Assembly (NCBI GenBank): GCA_027605045.1
Contig: JAQFWX010000068.1
Coordinates: forward strand, 62,001-126,000
Reading direction: 5' to 3'
From: Phallus indusiatus
Taxonomy: Eukaryota > Basidiomycota > Agaricomycetes > Phallales > Phallaceae
DNA length: 64,000 bases
How positions within the stretch are numbered: the first letter of the stretch is position 1; each line of letters starts with the position of its first letter. The translations under genes and the position numbers were made by a program. The notes below the pieces were generated by a model. It did not search any database and was not told the origin of the DNA. It saw nothing but the letters and a program-made list of their open reading frames with translations. Below are positions 20,460 to 31,331 of the stretch, in pieces.

Positions 20460-21660
20460 AATGTTAAGGGATTGAACTTTCCAAAACACTGGCGAGCTTG
20501 CGACCCTTGCTCTTAGCATTTATGTTTCCCAACAAGCACTCAAGTACCCTCCGATGAAATCCGAACTATCAATATTTGGACGAGGAAGCGAGAATCCTAT
20601 TCGCCCAAAAAAAAACCTAGTACGCGTTGATAAATCCAACGAAACTTCCTCAAAAGAATCCGAAGCAGCCGAAAATACTTGTAAACTAGTACACGCCCAA
20701 CTGGGCCACAAGGTTATTTTCACGTTTTCACGGAATTGACCAATCACGACATCGCGCTTAACATCGCTTAGTATTTAACCCTCCCAACCCAGTTGGACGT
20801 GTAGAACGAACATGTGTCCTCCAAACGCCAGCTGTCTAGAAGATCTGTCAAAGTAGAATTGCACACGCCATTGCACGGACCAAATTAGATCGCATATAGT
20901 ATTCAGCTTGTACATACATACCTTCGCGTCAGGTCATACTATGGCAGGACGCCTATCTATTGAGATCCTTAGGCGGCTACCTTTCATTAACCGACGCGTC
21001 GAATTATAAGCTGACATTCAACACTGAGTCGTACATGGTCAAAACTATAACTGAGCAAGCCGGGTCAATAGAAAAAGTTGATGAATGCGCTGGCAGACTG
21101 GTTGACATCGAGGCACATGACAAAGGAGATGGATGGCGTTTTCCGAATCAGTGAAACAAGAACCCACTCTGGAAATGCAGAGTGATCCTGGAGAATCTTC
21201 TGTTGGAAAAGAATCATTAGGAGACTCCAAAATGACAAGGAAGAGGTGAGGAACCTGACCTGTTTTGTTGATATCAGCGGAACTAGTGTCAGCGACTCAT
21301 AATACTTGTTCCACCTCTTCCACCGGCAACCCACCCAATGATTTCTTATCATCATTGAGGGCTCACGAGTCATATCTCTCATTGGTAGATCACAATGCAG
21401 CAACAATGTCAAAACGTTTCATTCTTCTGCGTATTGCGTCCAGGACCATCAAAAGATTCACCGAGGGATATCCGAAATAGTGTTTTTCTCGGGAAGACAC
21501 AAAGATGTGGATCAGAATTAAGGGCTACCGCCCTAGAGAGAACAATCATAAGGAACTCATAAGGACCTCTTCAGTAGTAATGGGTTATGAACTATCATCG
21601 AATGAAAAATAATGTCGCCATTGAAAAATGTAACACTCACAAGTGTCATGCACAGGGAAG
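20460..21660. other. Intergenic, no gene recognised
   Basis: Overlapping short ORFs on both strands (20520-20747 and 20960-21480) with no motif or intron structure. I do not support any of them. Confidence 0.4.
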
Positions 21661-21664
21661 GCAG

Positions 21665-21795
21665 TGAGCCACAAAAGCAGTGCGTAATACGATAGTCGCC
21701 GCCTTTTCCCACTTGATTCCTACTGACGAAGAGACTGTATGCACCGCCAGCTATGAGCAGGATACTTGCAAGGATAGGTGTGACTCCTTAGCTAC
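21665..21795 (-). pseudogene. Fragment of a ninth lectin-like copy
   Basis: On the minus strand a short stretch reads GVTPILASILLIAGGAYSLF then VSRNQVGKGGDYRI, which aligns with GVTPVHANILITADNSYTLF and the following residues of copy 6. A stop lies just upstream and the rest of the domain is missing. It is a dead partial copy. Confidence 0.6.
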
Positions 21796-22081
21796 TAGCT
21801 ATGCGACCAGGCAATTCCGCAGCTTCGGTGACGGTTTTTTTCTCTAGCAGTATTACTGTTTGAACCTAGCGCAGAGTTTGCGACCACTTCCAAGCATTCC
21901 CTTCACCAAGAACTTGAGTTTACCAATTAAACCATAACATCACAGAGAGACGGATCAGGAGTGTAAATGGCGTGCGACTCGGGGCAAAGCCGGTGATTAA
22001 GAATTTGATCCATGATTTTTCAGTAGATTGTCGAAGATCCCGTCGTTCCTGAGAGAAGTCAATATTATATTCATATCCGCA

Positions 22082-22700
22082 TCAATCAGGGGTAAAACGG
22101 CGTGCACCCATCATCGATGCATCATCCGTTGACTGCGTCGATGATGGCCTCTTCTCCCGCGGGAGGACAGTCTCGTTGCATTTTGACAACAGCAACAGTA
22201 GCAGGAGGCTGTGCACACCGAATTGATATCGTATTGCGACACCACCGACCAATCGTATGTGAACCACCTTATGGTGCGTCTTCAGTGCCGCTGCGTGTTC
22301 CGCGTCGCGATGCGCCACCATACGTGCCTGAGCAATGCGGGACGCGATGTATTGGTTGAGATATCTAGCGCTCCAACTGAGTTTGGGTCTTCGAATCGTT
22401 CTCTTGCGTCAGGGAGTAATGCCGAGTATGGGACCTTGAGGCGACCAATGACTTCTGGGGGAAGAACTGTATTGACATTGCTTAGATTGACAGCATGGAA
22501 TTCTTGCTTACGGATATCTGATTCCAAGGCTCTCAAGCCAGGTATAATAGCGGGAAGGACCTTTTTACCAGAGTTGTCCATCATGGGACATTTGACATGG
22601 AGGTTTTGTATTGTTGATAAGATATTAACACTGAAGTAGGAAATAGAAAGTCTATGAAGTAGATGTCTAAGACACTTACTAGCTTCGTTGTTTGGGCATA
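22082..22700 (-). pseudogene. Broken mirror copy of gene X
   Basis: The minus strand reads SGKKVLPAIIPGLRALESDI, then VIGRLKVPYSALLPDARE, then, in another frame, AHRDAEHAAALKTHHKVV, matching gene X at 5536-6143. At least one frameshift separates the blocks, and the end has degenerated. It lies at the expected mirrored place next to copy 8. Confidence 0.7.
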
Positions 22701-23034
22701 ATTCCCGCGTGTTCATCCTCGTGAAACGTCGACGATGTGAAGTTTCATTCGCGTGACATTCCGTGACAGTTTCGGCTAGACCATCCTTGCTTCACAAAAT
22801 TTGCTTCACAACTTTCGTGAAACTATTTTCGAGTAACAAGCCCGCAGATCAATTGGATTCTACGACATGTACCCGTCCTTATATTGTCTTATATGAATCA
22901 CTTATAACATTAAAAGTTCCATATTCGCTGAAATCGCTCGTTTTACCAACCATACATAACAAAGTATCCGAGAAGACAAGAGCAGAAAAAGGGAAGTTAT
23001 TTACGCCCACAGATCGGGCGGATTTACAGTTTCT

Positions 23035-23625
23035 CTAAGGCAACTTGATGATGCCCCAAGGACTACTACCATCGACGCCCTCGGTAACAGCATTAGGCCA
23101 GTACCCATCGTCGAAAGACGGCCTGTTAAAATCGACGGGAATCTTGTCATTGTTGAGCGCCTTCCAAGAAGAATCGGTGACAAAAGTTTGCACGCTCCCG
23201 TCGTTGTACGTCACTTGGATCTTGGCTAATAATCCAGCGGGATTACCCGGGGCGGGCGGATTAAGTTGAACATTCACAGCGTAAACGGCTATGACTGTAG
23301 AGTGTTTGGAATGTAGAGGAACGTTATAGGCCTGTGCGGTGGGGAAATAGTTACCCTCCCCTGCTTTAATCCCGTTGACGAATAATGTGTAGACATTATC
23401 GCATGTGATGAGGATTTTAGCAGAAACGGGAGTCAATTTATCGGGAGTTGGAATGGTACGACGGAGGGCTCTTGGGCCTGGGGGAACATTTCCTCCAGGA
23501 CCTGGTAACTCGTTGGTCCAAATCCAGTTACAGTTGGAAAAGTCTAGGGCTGCAAAAGGGATGAACAAGGTAATGAATATGAGATCGCTTCGAAATTTAG
23601 AAATAAAGTGAATGAACTCACCCAT
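23035..23625 (-). CDS. Galactose-binding-like (lectin-like) domain protein, copy 8, 172 aa
   Basis: The mirror twin of copy 2. Exon 1 is ATGG (23625-23622), the intron is 23621-23550 (72 nt, open in frame as in copy 2) and exon 2 is 23549-23035. Only a few residues differ from copy 2 (for example PGPGGN for PSPGGN, YNDGS for YSDGS, GYWPN for GHWPN). The unspliced reading would add a hydrophobic LIFITLFIPF stretch. The protein has one domain and no tail. Near identity of the two twins argues for a recent inverted duplication or for gene conversion between the arms. Confidence 0.82.
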   Translation of the reverse strand: MGEFIHFISKFRSDLIFITLFIPFAALDFSNCNWIWTNELPGPGGNVPPGPRALRRTIPTPDKLTPVSAKILITCDNVYTLFVNGIKAGEGNYFPTAQAYNVPLHSKHSTVIAVYAVNVQLNPPAPGNPAGLLAKIQVTYNDGSVQTFVTDSSWKALNNDKIPVDFNRPSFDDGYWPNAVTEGVDGSSPWGIIKLP

Positions 23626-23707
23626 GGTTTAGAAAGAGATTGAAAGGGTAGTAAAATGCTGTGGATGAACTCGCACTGGTCTGAAGTCTAAGGTCTTGCT
23701 GCTCGGC

Positions 23708-23714
23708 ATTTATA
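23708..23714 (-). promoter_or_regulatory. TATA box of lectin-like copy 8
   Basis: TATAAAT on the minus strand in the same GGGGGTATAAATGCCGAGCA context as copy 2. Confidence 0.7.
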
Positions 23715-23872
23715 CCCCCAGGTGCGCACTTAGACTATCGGAAAATAATTATTATTGTAACTGAAATTGAAATCAATCACTTCGTTGTAAACAAGGTACC
23801 GAAGCTCTGTATCGCTTAGAAGATTTTGGTGTTTTGCCAGCTCATCCGTGTTGAGTGCTCAAGGAAAATAGG

Positions 23873-23895
23873 CGATGTTGACAATCTGTCAAAAA
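23873..23895 (-). promoter_or_regulatory. Conserved upstream motif of copy 8
   Basis: TTGACAGATTGTCAACATCG on the minus strand, about 250 bp before the ATG, identical to the copy 2 motif. Confidence 0.4.
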
Positions 23896-24825
23896 TTTAC
23901 CAAGTCCAGATCGTCATTACCGTTGAGTACTAGACTACAAGGGCAATAATGAGAGATCAATTGTGTTTCAGTTAACAACTCGTGAGTTTTAGGACCATAA
24001 GGTATTCTTCCTTACTACATTCTCTGAAACGACTGGAGATACTCCCGCTTAGATGCAAATCGGAATCTGTGTCAAACATGCGAGTCGACGCTCGAACTCT
24101 AATAGTAACAAAATCAGCTAAAATCCCGTAATTAAACATAACTTATTTAGGCATGAGCTCTTTCTATGTTTTCAAGCGAGCACCGCCACGGGGTGTTCCT
24201 GAGCCCGTTAACGATCAAGGGCACCGTCGGAACTACTGGCAGTAGACATACACTATTTCTTAAAACTTGAACCTCAAAAATTGAATACAATCGTTCAGGC
24301 AAATCGCGACTTCAAGCATGAACACTGCCGGAAAAAGGACGTAAACAGTTGATGCCCTGTCGCTCATTCAATGGGTTTGTTCCCTTGTAGTTGAATGATA
24401 TTAATGATTACGGGTGTAAGCACTTATGAAACGACTAAATTCACAGGTTTGTCTACTTCAGTTCCGAGCCAACGAATACTTACATGAATTTCATATTACT
24501 TCGAAAAGAAGTACTTGGCTAGTCCATATCACAACCTGAATACAGAGAGTGTGGATTGGTTCGCGAGTACGTATCGTACTTGTACTAGTGGTGGCGGTCC
24601 GACATATAGATTGATGCGCGTTGAACGTTAAGCGTTGACGGATCAAATTTTAACGCGTGTGTCAACGTGCGTATATTCAATCTTTTAGTCTATTTTAGCC
24701 TGATTCAAATAACTTGATAATAGTTTAAGCTCAGAATATGCGATTGAGGTGATAGTAATGTTTCGGAGGATCCAGGAGGACTCGATGACTCAGGAGTTGA
24801 CAGCATTACAGGGGACACATCGACA

Positions 24826-25062
24826 ATGAAGGAACATTGCTTTGACAGGAACGGAATTGCCAGGCACTTCCAAGTAAACCGCTTGAATCATTCCACAGTG
24901 CAAGGACAACTTGGACGGTGTTTGTTTAGTGATAGTCACAATTCAGTTTGGAGCCGCCAAAACCAAGTTCGGTTTAAGTCTCGGACCCAGGTCCACTCCG
25001 TTCAGGAACCGAAAGTGGAGTTGAGAGAGATCCTTCAGAATACTGAATGGGGTTCCACTTAG
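24826..25062 (+). other. Mirror copy of the small HTH-like ORF
   Basis: Seventy-eight codons, differing from the ORF at 3093-3380 at only a few positions (for example DRNG for DKNE) and ending early at a TAG. It is kept by duplication rather than by shown function. Confidence 0.25.
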
Positions 25063-25437
25063 CGCCAAGTGGATTATGTCATTTGGGAAACATAGTGTAC
25101 GTTATAGAATACGTTCAAGTTTATGCTATTTCCTGTTGTTTTACCATGTTCGGGATTTTCTAGTTCACATTCGTGCATAGGATATGCTCAACAATCATTA
25201 TGCCTTTTTCGAGCCATTTCAGTTGAACTTAACCGCGATGAGCCGTCAAGCTCCAAAAACGGACTAGCACAACCGAACTGAAATGTGCCTATTTTAGTTT
25301 AAGCTTTTTAAGCTTTCCAAACGCGCAAAAATTTGGCATGTTGCCTTTATGTGCAAATATCCTTGTAATTTCTGCATATAACAATTTTTCTTGTAGGTTA
25401 TTTGTCAGAATCTAGGGAAATAGACGCTAGTGACACG

Positions 25438-25638
25438 TAACAACAGCTAGGAGTAATATATGTATATTACGACGAGACGGAATGCACTAAGAGGTTCAAG
25501 GCGAAGCCTTGAACGTCAGAAATATACAAATGAATAAATAAGGAAAATAGCGCACCTAAGAGGTTCAAGGCGAAGCCTTGAACTCTTAGCGAGCGCGTGA
25601 CTAAGCTAAAAACTATCTACGCAAGCGCCCACACTTAG
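25438..25638 (-). repeat. copia 3' LTR, distal piece (201 bp)
   Basis: By eye identical to 55958-56158 of the 5' LTR. The remaining 23 bp lie at 35073-35095, beyond the gypsy element that inserted with target CTTAG. Confidence 0.85.
25494..25583. repeat. Twin GCGAAGC mini-hairpins in the copia LTR
   Basis: Two identical hairpins (25494-25514 and 25563-25583) have 9-bp arms GTTCAAGGC/GCCTTGAAC around a GAA loop. The core GCGAAGC is known as an unusually stable DNA mini-hairpin. Both are also present in the 5' LTR. Confidence 0.8.
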
Positions 25639-26505
25639 TGTCAAGTACCGATATCCGGGAACGGTAATAGATACTGTAATATATTTTAGTCGATGAATAT
25701 GATACCAATAACTGTCACCGTGGGTTGACGACAGTCAGGACTTGGCCTCAACCTATAAGAGGTTGTGCCACGACAGTCTTCTTCAGGATTTGTCCTGACG
25801 TTCGTCACGAGCGTCGAGTTCGTCAAGGACGTTACGGATATGTGCGTTCCGAGCTTCGAGAGCCGCGAGCTGTATCTCGTACTGAATGATATCAAGCTCA
25901 ACGATAATGAAGAAAGCTTTGAGATGTAACTCTCGGCAACGACGGATGGCTTCCGTCGCTGCAAGTCTCGAGGAACGATCTCGACGTTCAATGATGAATA
26001 GAATAGAGAAGGAGAGTTGTTTATAGAGATATCGAACTACGTTCGATATTAAGTCTGAAGAACTATCTACGTGTATGCTAGGGTTTATATACACGTCAGA
26101 TAAATAATTCTAGCTCAGTTCCAAATAGATTCCGAACTAGAGAAATACAAACAAGTCGTGAGATTCGTAAGTAACATCAATATATGCAGGGTATGATGTC
26201 TCATGTGATGACCATGAGGCATGCAGGGATAAGTGCTGTGCATACATGGACCTACGTTCGTCATCTATGATCTCATAACCGGAACGTGTGTGGAATATTC
26301 TAGAAAGGGCTTTCCGCGGATGTTCCAGGAGTTAAGAGAGACGGGTACGTCTCTATTCGAGTTGCGAGGTTGATAGAGATGACTGAACGCGAAGGTCTTA
26401 TCGTGAGTGACGTAAGCGTGATAAGATTACGGAAATAAACGGTAAATGATTGGATATGGATTACGTAACGTTACCGGAAGTGATGTCATGAATCGGATCA
26501 TGACA
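25639..26505 (-). repeat. 3' LTR of gypsy 1 (867 bp)
   Basis: Same length and sequence as 34201-35067. The purine-rich AAAGAAGGGATAC on the minus strand (26506-26518) directly precedes it and fits a polypurine tract. Confidence 0.92.
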
Positions 26506-26799
26506 GTATCCCTTCTTTAAGGACGAGCCCCCGAGTCCATTACGTATATCCGAGTTAAATGAGTGATCACGTGAGTTTGAACACGTGACGGATAAAAATA
26601 TTATGATCACGTGTGTTGACGCGTGATAAATTTAGATAAGTGACGCGTTACGCGAGACGCGAGTTACCGGTCACGGGTGACTGTGACAATAAGTGACAAT
26701 CTGAAACGCACTTGGTGAAAAAAGTGCGGTCTTCTTTCCTTTTGACCACAACCCAGTCCTATCCTCTTATCTGTAACGGCTTTTGTCTTATATCCTTTA

Positions 26800-28210
26800 A
26801 TGTCGACCTCCCGCTTCTCCATCACCGACCCCAATATCCTCAAGGACGTTTCGTTATCGTTCAGCCAACGAGTCGACTGGGCCCTTGCAAATGGGCGTCT
26901 TTTCCTTATGCCTGATCAGGACGAAGTACAGGCAAGCTTTCGACCAGTCCACGCAGACGACGACCGCGATTTCATCGAGCTATACCAATCAAAGTACGAG
27001 AAAGAGTACGAGGCAAAATATCTTGCGTTGGCGGCCGAGAAATTGCGAAAGCAGAAGGAGGAAGAGGAGCGTCGGGCACGGGAAGAAGAGGAGAGGCGGC
27101 AGAAAGAGAAGGAAGAGGAAAGGAAAAGGAGAGAGGAGGAAAAACAACGAGAAATCGAACGGGCTCGTGCTGCGTTGATGAAGAAATATCGGGAAGAACA
27201 TCCTGATAAAGCAAAGGTGCGTTTTCCTTAAGTTTTTGATTTCTCGTGATCTCATTCCGTTATTAGTCTGTTTCTTCTGTAGGAAAATCGGCGTTGGAGT
27301 CCTCCAAACGTCGACGAGATACTTCAGAAGACGCGAACGGCGACGATACCGACGACGATGACATACAGGAGCTCCCGCCTCCTTCGAAGAAAACCAAAAC
27401 GTCGGCCCTCCCTTCGACTTCCAAAGACGGCGCGGCCGCCGTTTTAGCAAAAAGGGCCCCGAAAGACACCCTCCGTGCGACTCATGTCTGCGGAAGGAAA
27501 AGACCTGCCACGACCAGGTTGGAATCGCACTCGAGGACCCCGTCTGCTACGAGTGCAAGAAGGGCAAGACTGCTTGTCCCGCCAACGTCATCCGTAAGGC
27601 GGAAAAGGCGCAGCAACAAAAAGCAGAACAGGCCTCCAAACCCAAGCCCAAACGGGCGTACAAATCCAAGGCGCGGAAGGCGTCATCTCAACCAACGGTG
27701 GTCGATTCCGGGGACGAAAACGAGGGTCCGATTGCCCAAGCCATCCTGGCGGGCTTTACTCTGGTAGCTAACGCGATCGAACGGGCGGGGCGCGACCAAC
27801 GTGAGGGTTTGGCGTCGTTGGCGTTTGAAGTCGCGACTATTGCGCGAAATATGCCTTCGCCAAAGGCGACTCCACAACCTCGATACACGTCGCCCACCGT
27901 TTATAGAGGGTCGTCATTGGTAGAGAGGACTCCGGGGCCATCAACCATACAAGCCCAGCCCGAGGAAAATGACAGGAACGCCGCTTATTACCGGGAGAAG
28001 GAACGGTTAAGGGAGGAGAAAATTAGAGCAGCGCAACGCGTCTTTGAGGCCGCGGAAAAGCAGGACGAGGCGCGTACGGAAGAGGTCAACACCGGTGCGT
28101 CCAATGTTGACAAGGGCAAGGGTAAGGCAAGGGAAGAGGGCGATGAAGATGAGGAAGAAAGGTCCGGAGAAGATGAAGGAGAGGTAGAAGATGAAGGTCC
28201 GCAAGTTTAA
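26800..28210 (+). CDS. Accessory gene carried antisense inside gypsy 1: coiled coil plus Cys-rich motif
   Basis: Exon 1 (26800-27216) starts MSTSRFSITDPNILKDVSLS and is followed by a long Glu/Arg/Lys coiled coil (residues about 75-130). A 50-nt intron ends at TTATTAG, and exon 2 from 27267 continues SVSSVGKSALESSKRRRDTS with an acidic DDTDDDD run. Around 27440-27475 the coding frame moves by -1 near a run of five A. After that comes a Cys cluster (C-DS-C...KT-C...C-YE-C...A-C, 27476-27592), then Lys-rich, helical and finally acidic segments up to 28210. The Cys cluster resembles DNA-binding motifs in Agaricomycete mobile elements. Direction and position, between pol and the 3' LTR, mark it as a non-retroviral addition. 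Function unknown; it could be a regulator or a captured host gene. The frame change means it is either broken or frameshifted. Confidence 0.55.
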
Positions 28211-28488
28211 CGGACTAAACGTAGTGTAGAAAATGGGCAAATTTAGTTAGTAGTTTTATGTAGAATGACCGTTGTAGAACTTAGCCAAAATTGGCTGTAA
28301 CAATATAATGTAATTTTGTTTTCTTTTTAATTTTAACGCGAAGTAACGGAAAATGCAAAGCATAATGAAAGAAAGATATTCCGTGAGAGAAAGAGGGAGA
28401 AAGAAAAGAAACGAAGTTAAAATTGTGAAAAGGGTGAAAGAACGAGCGTTGGAGAGCAAACAATCAATACCATAACGTATCATACCAA
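28211..28488. other. Convergent 3' ends of the accessory gene and pol
   Basis: A short non-coding stretch in which the plus-strand accessory gene and the minus-strand pol run towards each other. Confidence 0.5.
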
Positions 28489-31302
28489 TTATGTACGGCT
28501 TATGACATTCCAATTAGGACCTGGTTTATCCGGATATTTTCTGTGAAAGTCTTCGACTAGTTCGCTAGCATTTTCGAGTTCTGTAGCGATGAGCCAAGAA
28601 GACTCTTCATCAGTTCCGTCATAACCTAGCCATTTTACTAAGTACAGTAACGGTACTGCACGGCGTCGATCGATTTTAGAATCAAGTATCGACTCTATTT
28701 CATATTCGAGGTCGCCTTCAATCTCGACAGGAGCTGGAGGGTCTTGAACACGTCCAGGGATGGTATTCTCTGTATGCGGCTCGAGCATCGACAAATGAAA
28801 CACTGGATGAACTGAACGGTAGTCGTTAGGCAATCTAAGTGTTCTAGTAACGTCATTAGGCTTAGCGATGATTTCGAATGGGCCTAAGTATTTTGCTGCG
28901 AGCTTTTTAGAGGGTCTTGTTGTCGAGAAGAATTCGGCTTTGACGTAGGCTTTGGTCCCTATATTGAAAAGAGGTGGTTTAGAACGACGTTCGTCTGCTG
29001 GTCCTTGATAGCGTTTTTGAGCTAGTTTGATTTGTTCCTTAAGTTCTTCGTGAATTTCTTCGAGCTTGTTGACAAACGACTCTGCTCGAGAAGATGTTAG
29101 TTCAACGTTGTCGCGTATTGTGAGACTAGGGTGATATCCTTTGTTAGCGAAGAATGGAGATATACCCGTAGTAGCACTAGCTGCGTTGTTGAATGCAAAT
29201 TCTGCAAGAGGAAGCAAATCGGACCAATCGTCTTGCTGGTAGTTGCAATATATGCGGATGTATTGCTCCAATGTCTGATTAGTTCTTTCCGTTTGTCCAT
29301 CACCTTCGGGGTGATATCCAGAAGTGAAATGAAGGTTCATATTAAGGGCTTTACCCAAGGAGCGAAAGAAATGAGAGACAAACTCTGAACCTCTGTCTGA
29401 CGTTACATGGGATGGGACACCATGCTTCGAAAAGACATGTAAAACAAAGAGGCTGGCGAGTTGTTGCGAGGAAATGGTATCGTGAGTGGGAATGAAAATA
29501 GCGTATTTCGTTAGCCGGTCAACAACGACAAGAATTGAAGTATAACCACTGGAAGCAGGTAAATGCTCGATAAAGTCCATAGAGATCGAATCCCAAGGAC
29601 GTATAGGAACGGGAAGTTGTTTAAGAAATCCGTATGGTTTATGCCGTTGTGATTTACCACGAGGACAGTCGATACAAGAGCTACAAAACTCTTTAACCAT
29701 ATCACGAAGGTTTGGCCAGACGTATTCGCGACGTATAAGTTCAAGGGTCTTGGTCTGTCCGAAATGTCCAGATACGGGATGATCATGTTTATACTGAAGG
29801 ACACGAAGTCTGAGGTCTTCAGCTGCCGGAACGAAGATACGACCATCACATCTAAGGAATCCGCGATCATCCACAGTCCAACGAGGATTGGAACGATCGT
29901 GTAAATGAAGTTGCGCGACTGGATCATGAGGAAGCGCAGTGAGAATGTCGTCATGAAGCTTGTTAATGTCCATGATAATAGCGCTACGGAGAATAGGAGC
30001 GTGAAGAATGGTAGCATTTAACGACACCTTTAATTGTTCTGAAGTGAAAATCGGCTTCAAATTTTGCGGGTTAACGTCGGCGTAGTCGCTTATCCCCTCT
30101 TTAAGGTAGACGTCCCATCGTCTAGTGAGAGAATCAGGTTTAGTACCCAAGCGACCAGGACGGAAATTAATATTAAGGTTAAATTGAGATAAAAATTCGG
30201 ACCATCTCGCTTGACGGCGAGTAAGTGTTTTTGTTGTGGAGAAATAAGTAAGATTTTTGTGATCCGTGAAGACGTCAACAGGAAAAGTAGATCCTTCAAG
30301 GTAATGACGCCATTTTTGAAAAGCTTCAAATATCGCAAGTAATTCTTTGTCGTGAACATCATAATTGAGTTCTGGAGGTGTGAAAGTACGGGAATGAAAA
30401 GCGATTGGGTGTAATTCGTTTGTCGCATCGTATTGAGATAATATAGCTGCGAGAGCATAGTCAGACGCGTCCGTCTCGACTATAATAGGCCGGTCTGGTA
30501 CCCAGTGAGCTAACACTGGTGCAGTTGTAAAAGACTTTTTCAAAGTGTCGAATGCGCGTTGGCAATCGTCGGTCCAGTTCCAAGGTGCACCTTTACGCGT
30601 AAGTCGAGTGAGAGGTATTGTTATATGCGAGTATTGGTCAATAAAACGACGATAGAAGTTTGCAAATCCAAGAAATGATTGAATATCCTTAACTTTGCGC
30701 GGAATAGGCCATTCAATAATTTGTTTAACTTTGCCGGTATCCATCGCAAGTCCAGATGAATCCAAAACATATCCAAGAAACTCTACACGGTCCTTATGAA
30801 ATTCACATTTCTTCGGCGACGCATACAGGTTGTGTTGCCGGAGACGTTTGAGAACTTCTTTGACGTGTTGTTTATGCGAGGAAATGTCGTCTGAATAAAT
30901 GAGGATATCATCGAGATAAACGACGACACAATGATCGAGTAGGTCGCCTAAAATATCGTTCATGAAGCGTTGGAAAGCAGCGGGAGCGTTGGATAATCCA
31001 AACGGCATGACAAGCCATTCAAAAGATCCATAACGGGTTCTGAACGCTGTCTTCCATTCATCACCTTCCGCGATACGCACAAGGTGATATGCGTGCTTCA
31101 AATCGATCTTGGTATATATGCGGGCTTTTCGAGGAGCGTCTAGTAAATCCGAGATAAGTGGTAACGGATACTTATCCTTTTTACTAATTTTGTTGAGTCC
31201 GCGAAAATCCACACAAAGACGTAAGGAACCGTCTTTCTTTTTGACGAATAAGACTGGGGCGCCATGAGGAGAATTGGAATGGCGAATAAAACCAGTCTTC
31301 AA
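28489..31302 (-). CDS. pol: gypsy 1 pol: reverse transcriptase, RNase H, integrase, chromodomain
   Basis: 937 codons. RT has the metal-binding YLDD box (VVVYLDDILIYSDD, residue about 130). RNase H follows with VETDASDYALAAILSQ. Integrase has the HHCC zinc domain (HDHPVSGHFGQ...CSSCIDC) and the DDE core with SMDFIEHLP, TSDRGSEF and ERTNQTLEQ. A GPF motif (KYLGPFEI) and a C-terminal chromodomain (ESILDSKIDRRRAVPLLYLV then KWLGYDGTDEESSW) make it a chromovirus, whose integration is usually guided to modified histones. The true reading starts further upstream in the same frame (ELESLREFIDDN), but a base is missing just before it, separating pol from protease. Confidence 0.92.
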   Translation of the reverse strand: MKTGFIRHSNSPHGAPVLFVKKKDGSLRLCVDFRGLNKISKKDKYPLPLISDLLDAPRKARIYTKIDLKHAYHLVRIAEGDEWKTAFRTRYGSFEWLVMPFGLSNAPAAFQRFMNDILGDLLDHCVVVYLDDILIYSDDISSHKQHVKEVLKRLRQHNLYASPKKCEFHKDRVEFLGYVLDSSGLAMDTGKVKQIIEWPIPRKVKDIQSFLGFANFYRRFIDQYSHITIPLTRLTRKGAPWNWTDDCQRAFDTLKKSFTTAPVLAHWVPDRPIIVETDASDYALAAILSQYDATNELHPIAFHSRTFTPPELNYDVHDKELLAIFEAFQKWRHYLEGSTFPVDVFTDHKNLTYFSTTKTLTRRQARWSEFLSQFNLNINFRPGRLGTKPDSLTRRWDVYLKEGISDYADVNPQNLKPIFTSEQLKVSLNATILHAPILRSAIIMDINKLHDDILTALPHDPVAQLHLHDRSNPRWTVDDRGFLRCDGRIFVPAAEDLRLRVLQYKHDHPVSGHFGQTKTLELIRREYVWPNLRDMVKEFCSSCIDCPRGKSQRHKPYGFLKQLPVPIRPWDSISMDFIEHLPASSGYTSILVVVDRLTKYAIFIPTHDTISSQQLASLFVLHVFSKHGVPSHVTSDRGSEFVSHFFRSLGKALNMNLHFTSGYHPEGDGQTERTNQTLEQYIRIYCNYQQDDWSDLLPLAEFAFNNAASATTGISPFFANKGYHPSLTIRDNVELTSSRAESFVNKLEEIHEELKEQIKLAQKRYQGPADERRSKPPLFNIGTKAYVKAEFFSTTRPSKKLAAKYLGPFEIIAKPNDVTRTLRLPNDYRSVHPVFHLSMLEPHTENTIPGRVQDPPAPVEIEGDLEYEIESILDSKIDRRRAVPLLYLVKWLGYDGTDEESSWLIATELENASELVEDFHRKYPDKPGPNWNVISRT

Positions 31303-31331
31303 ATTATCATCGATAAATTCTCGGAGAGATT

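Noticed and set aside
20960..21480. Overlapping ORFs on both strands
   Set aside because: No recognisable domain and neither strand favoured.
25438..25638. Regular short repeats considered as a CRISPR-like array
   Set aside because: Only two hairpin units, in an LTR, in a eukaryotic genome.
25686..26094. ORFs of 101 and 103 codons in the gypsy 1 LTRs
   Set aside because: Identical in both LTRs because the LTRs are identical; overlapping frames, no domain. Treated as LTR sequence.
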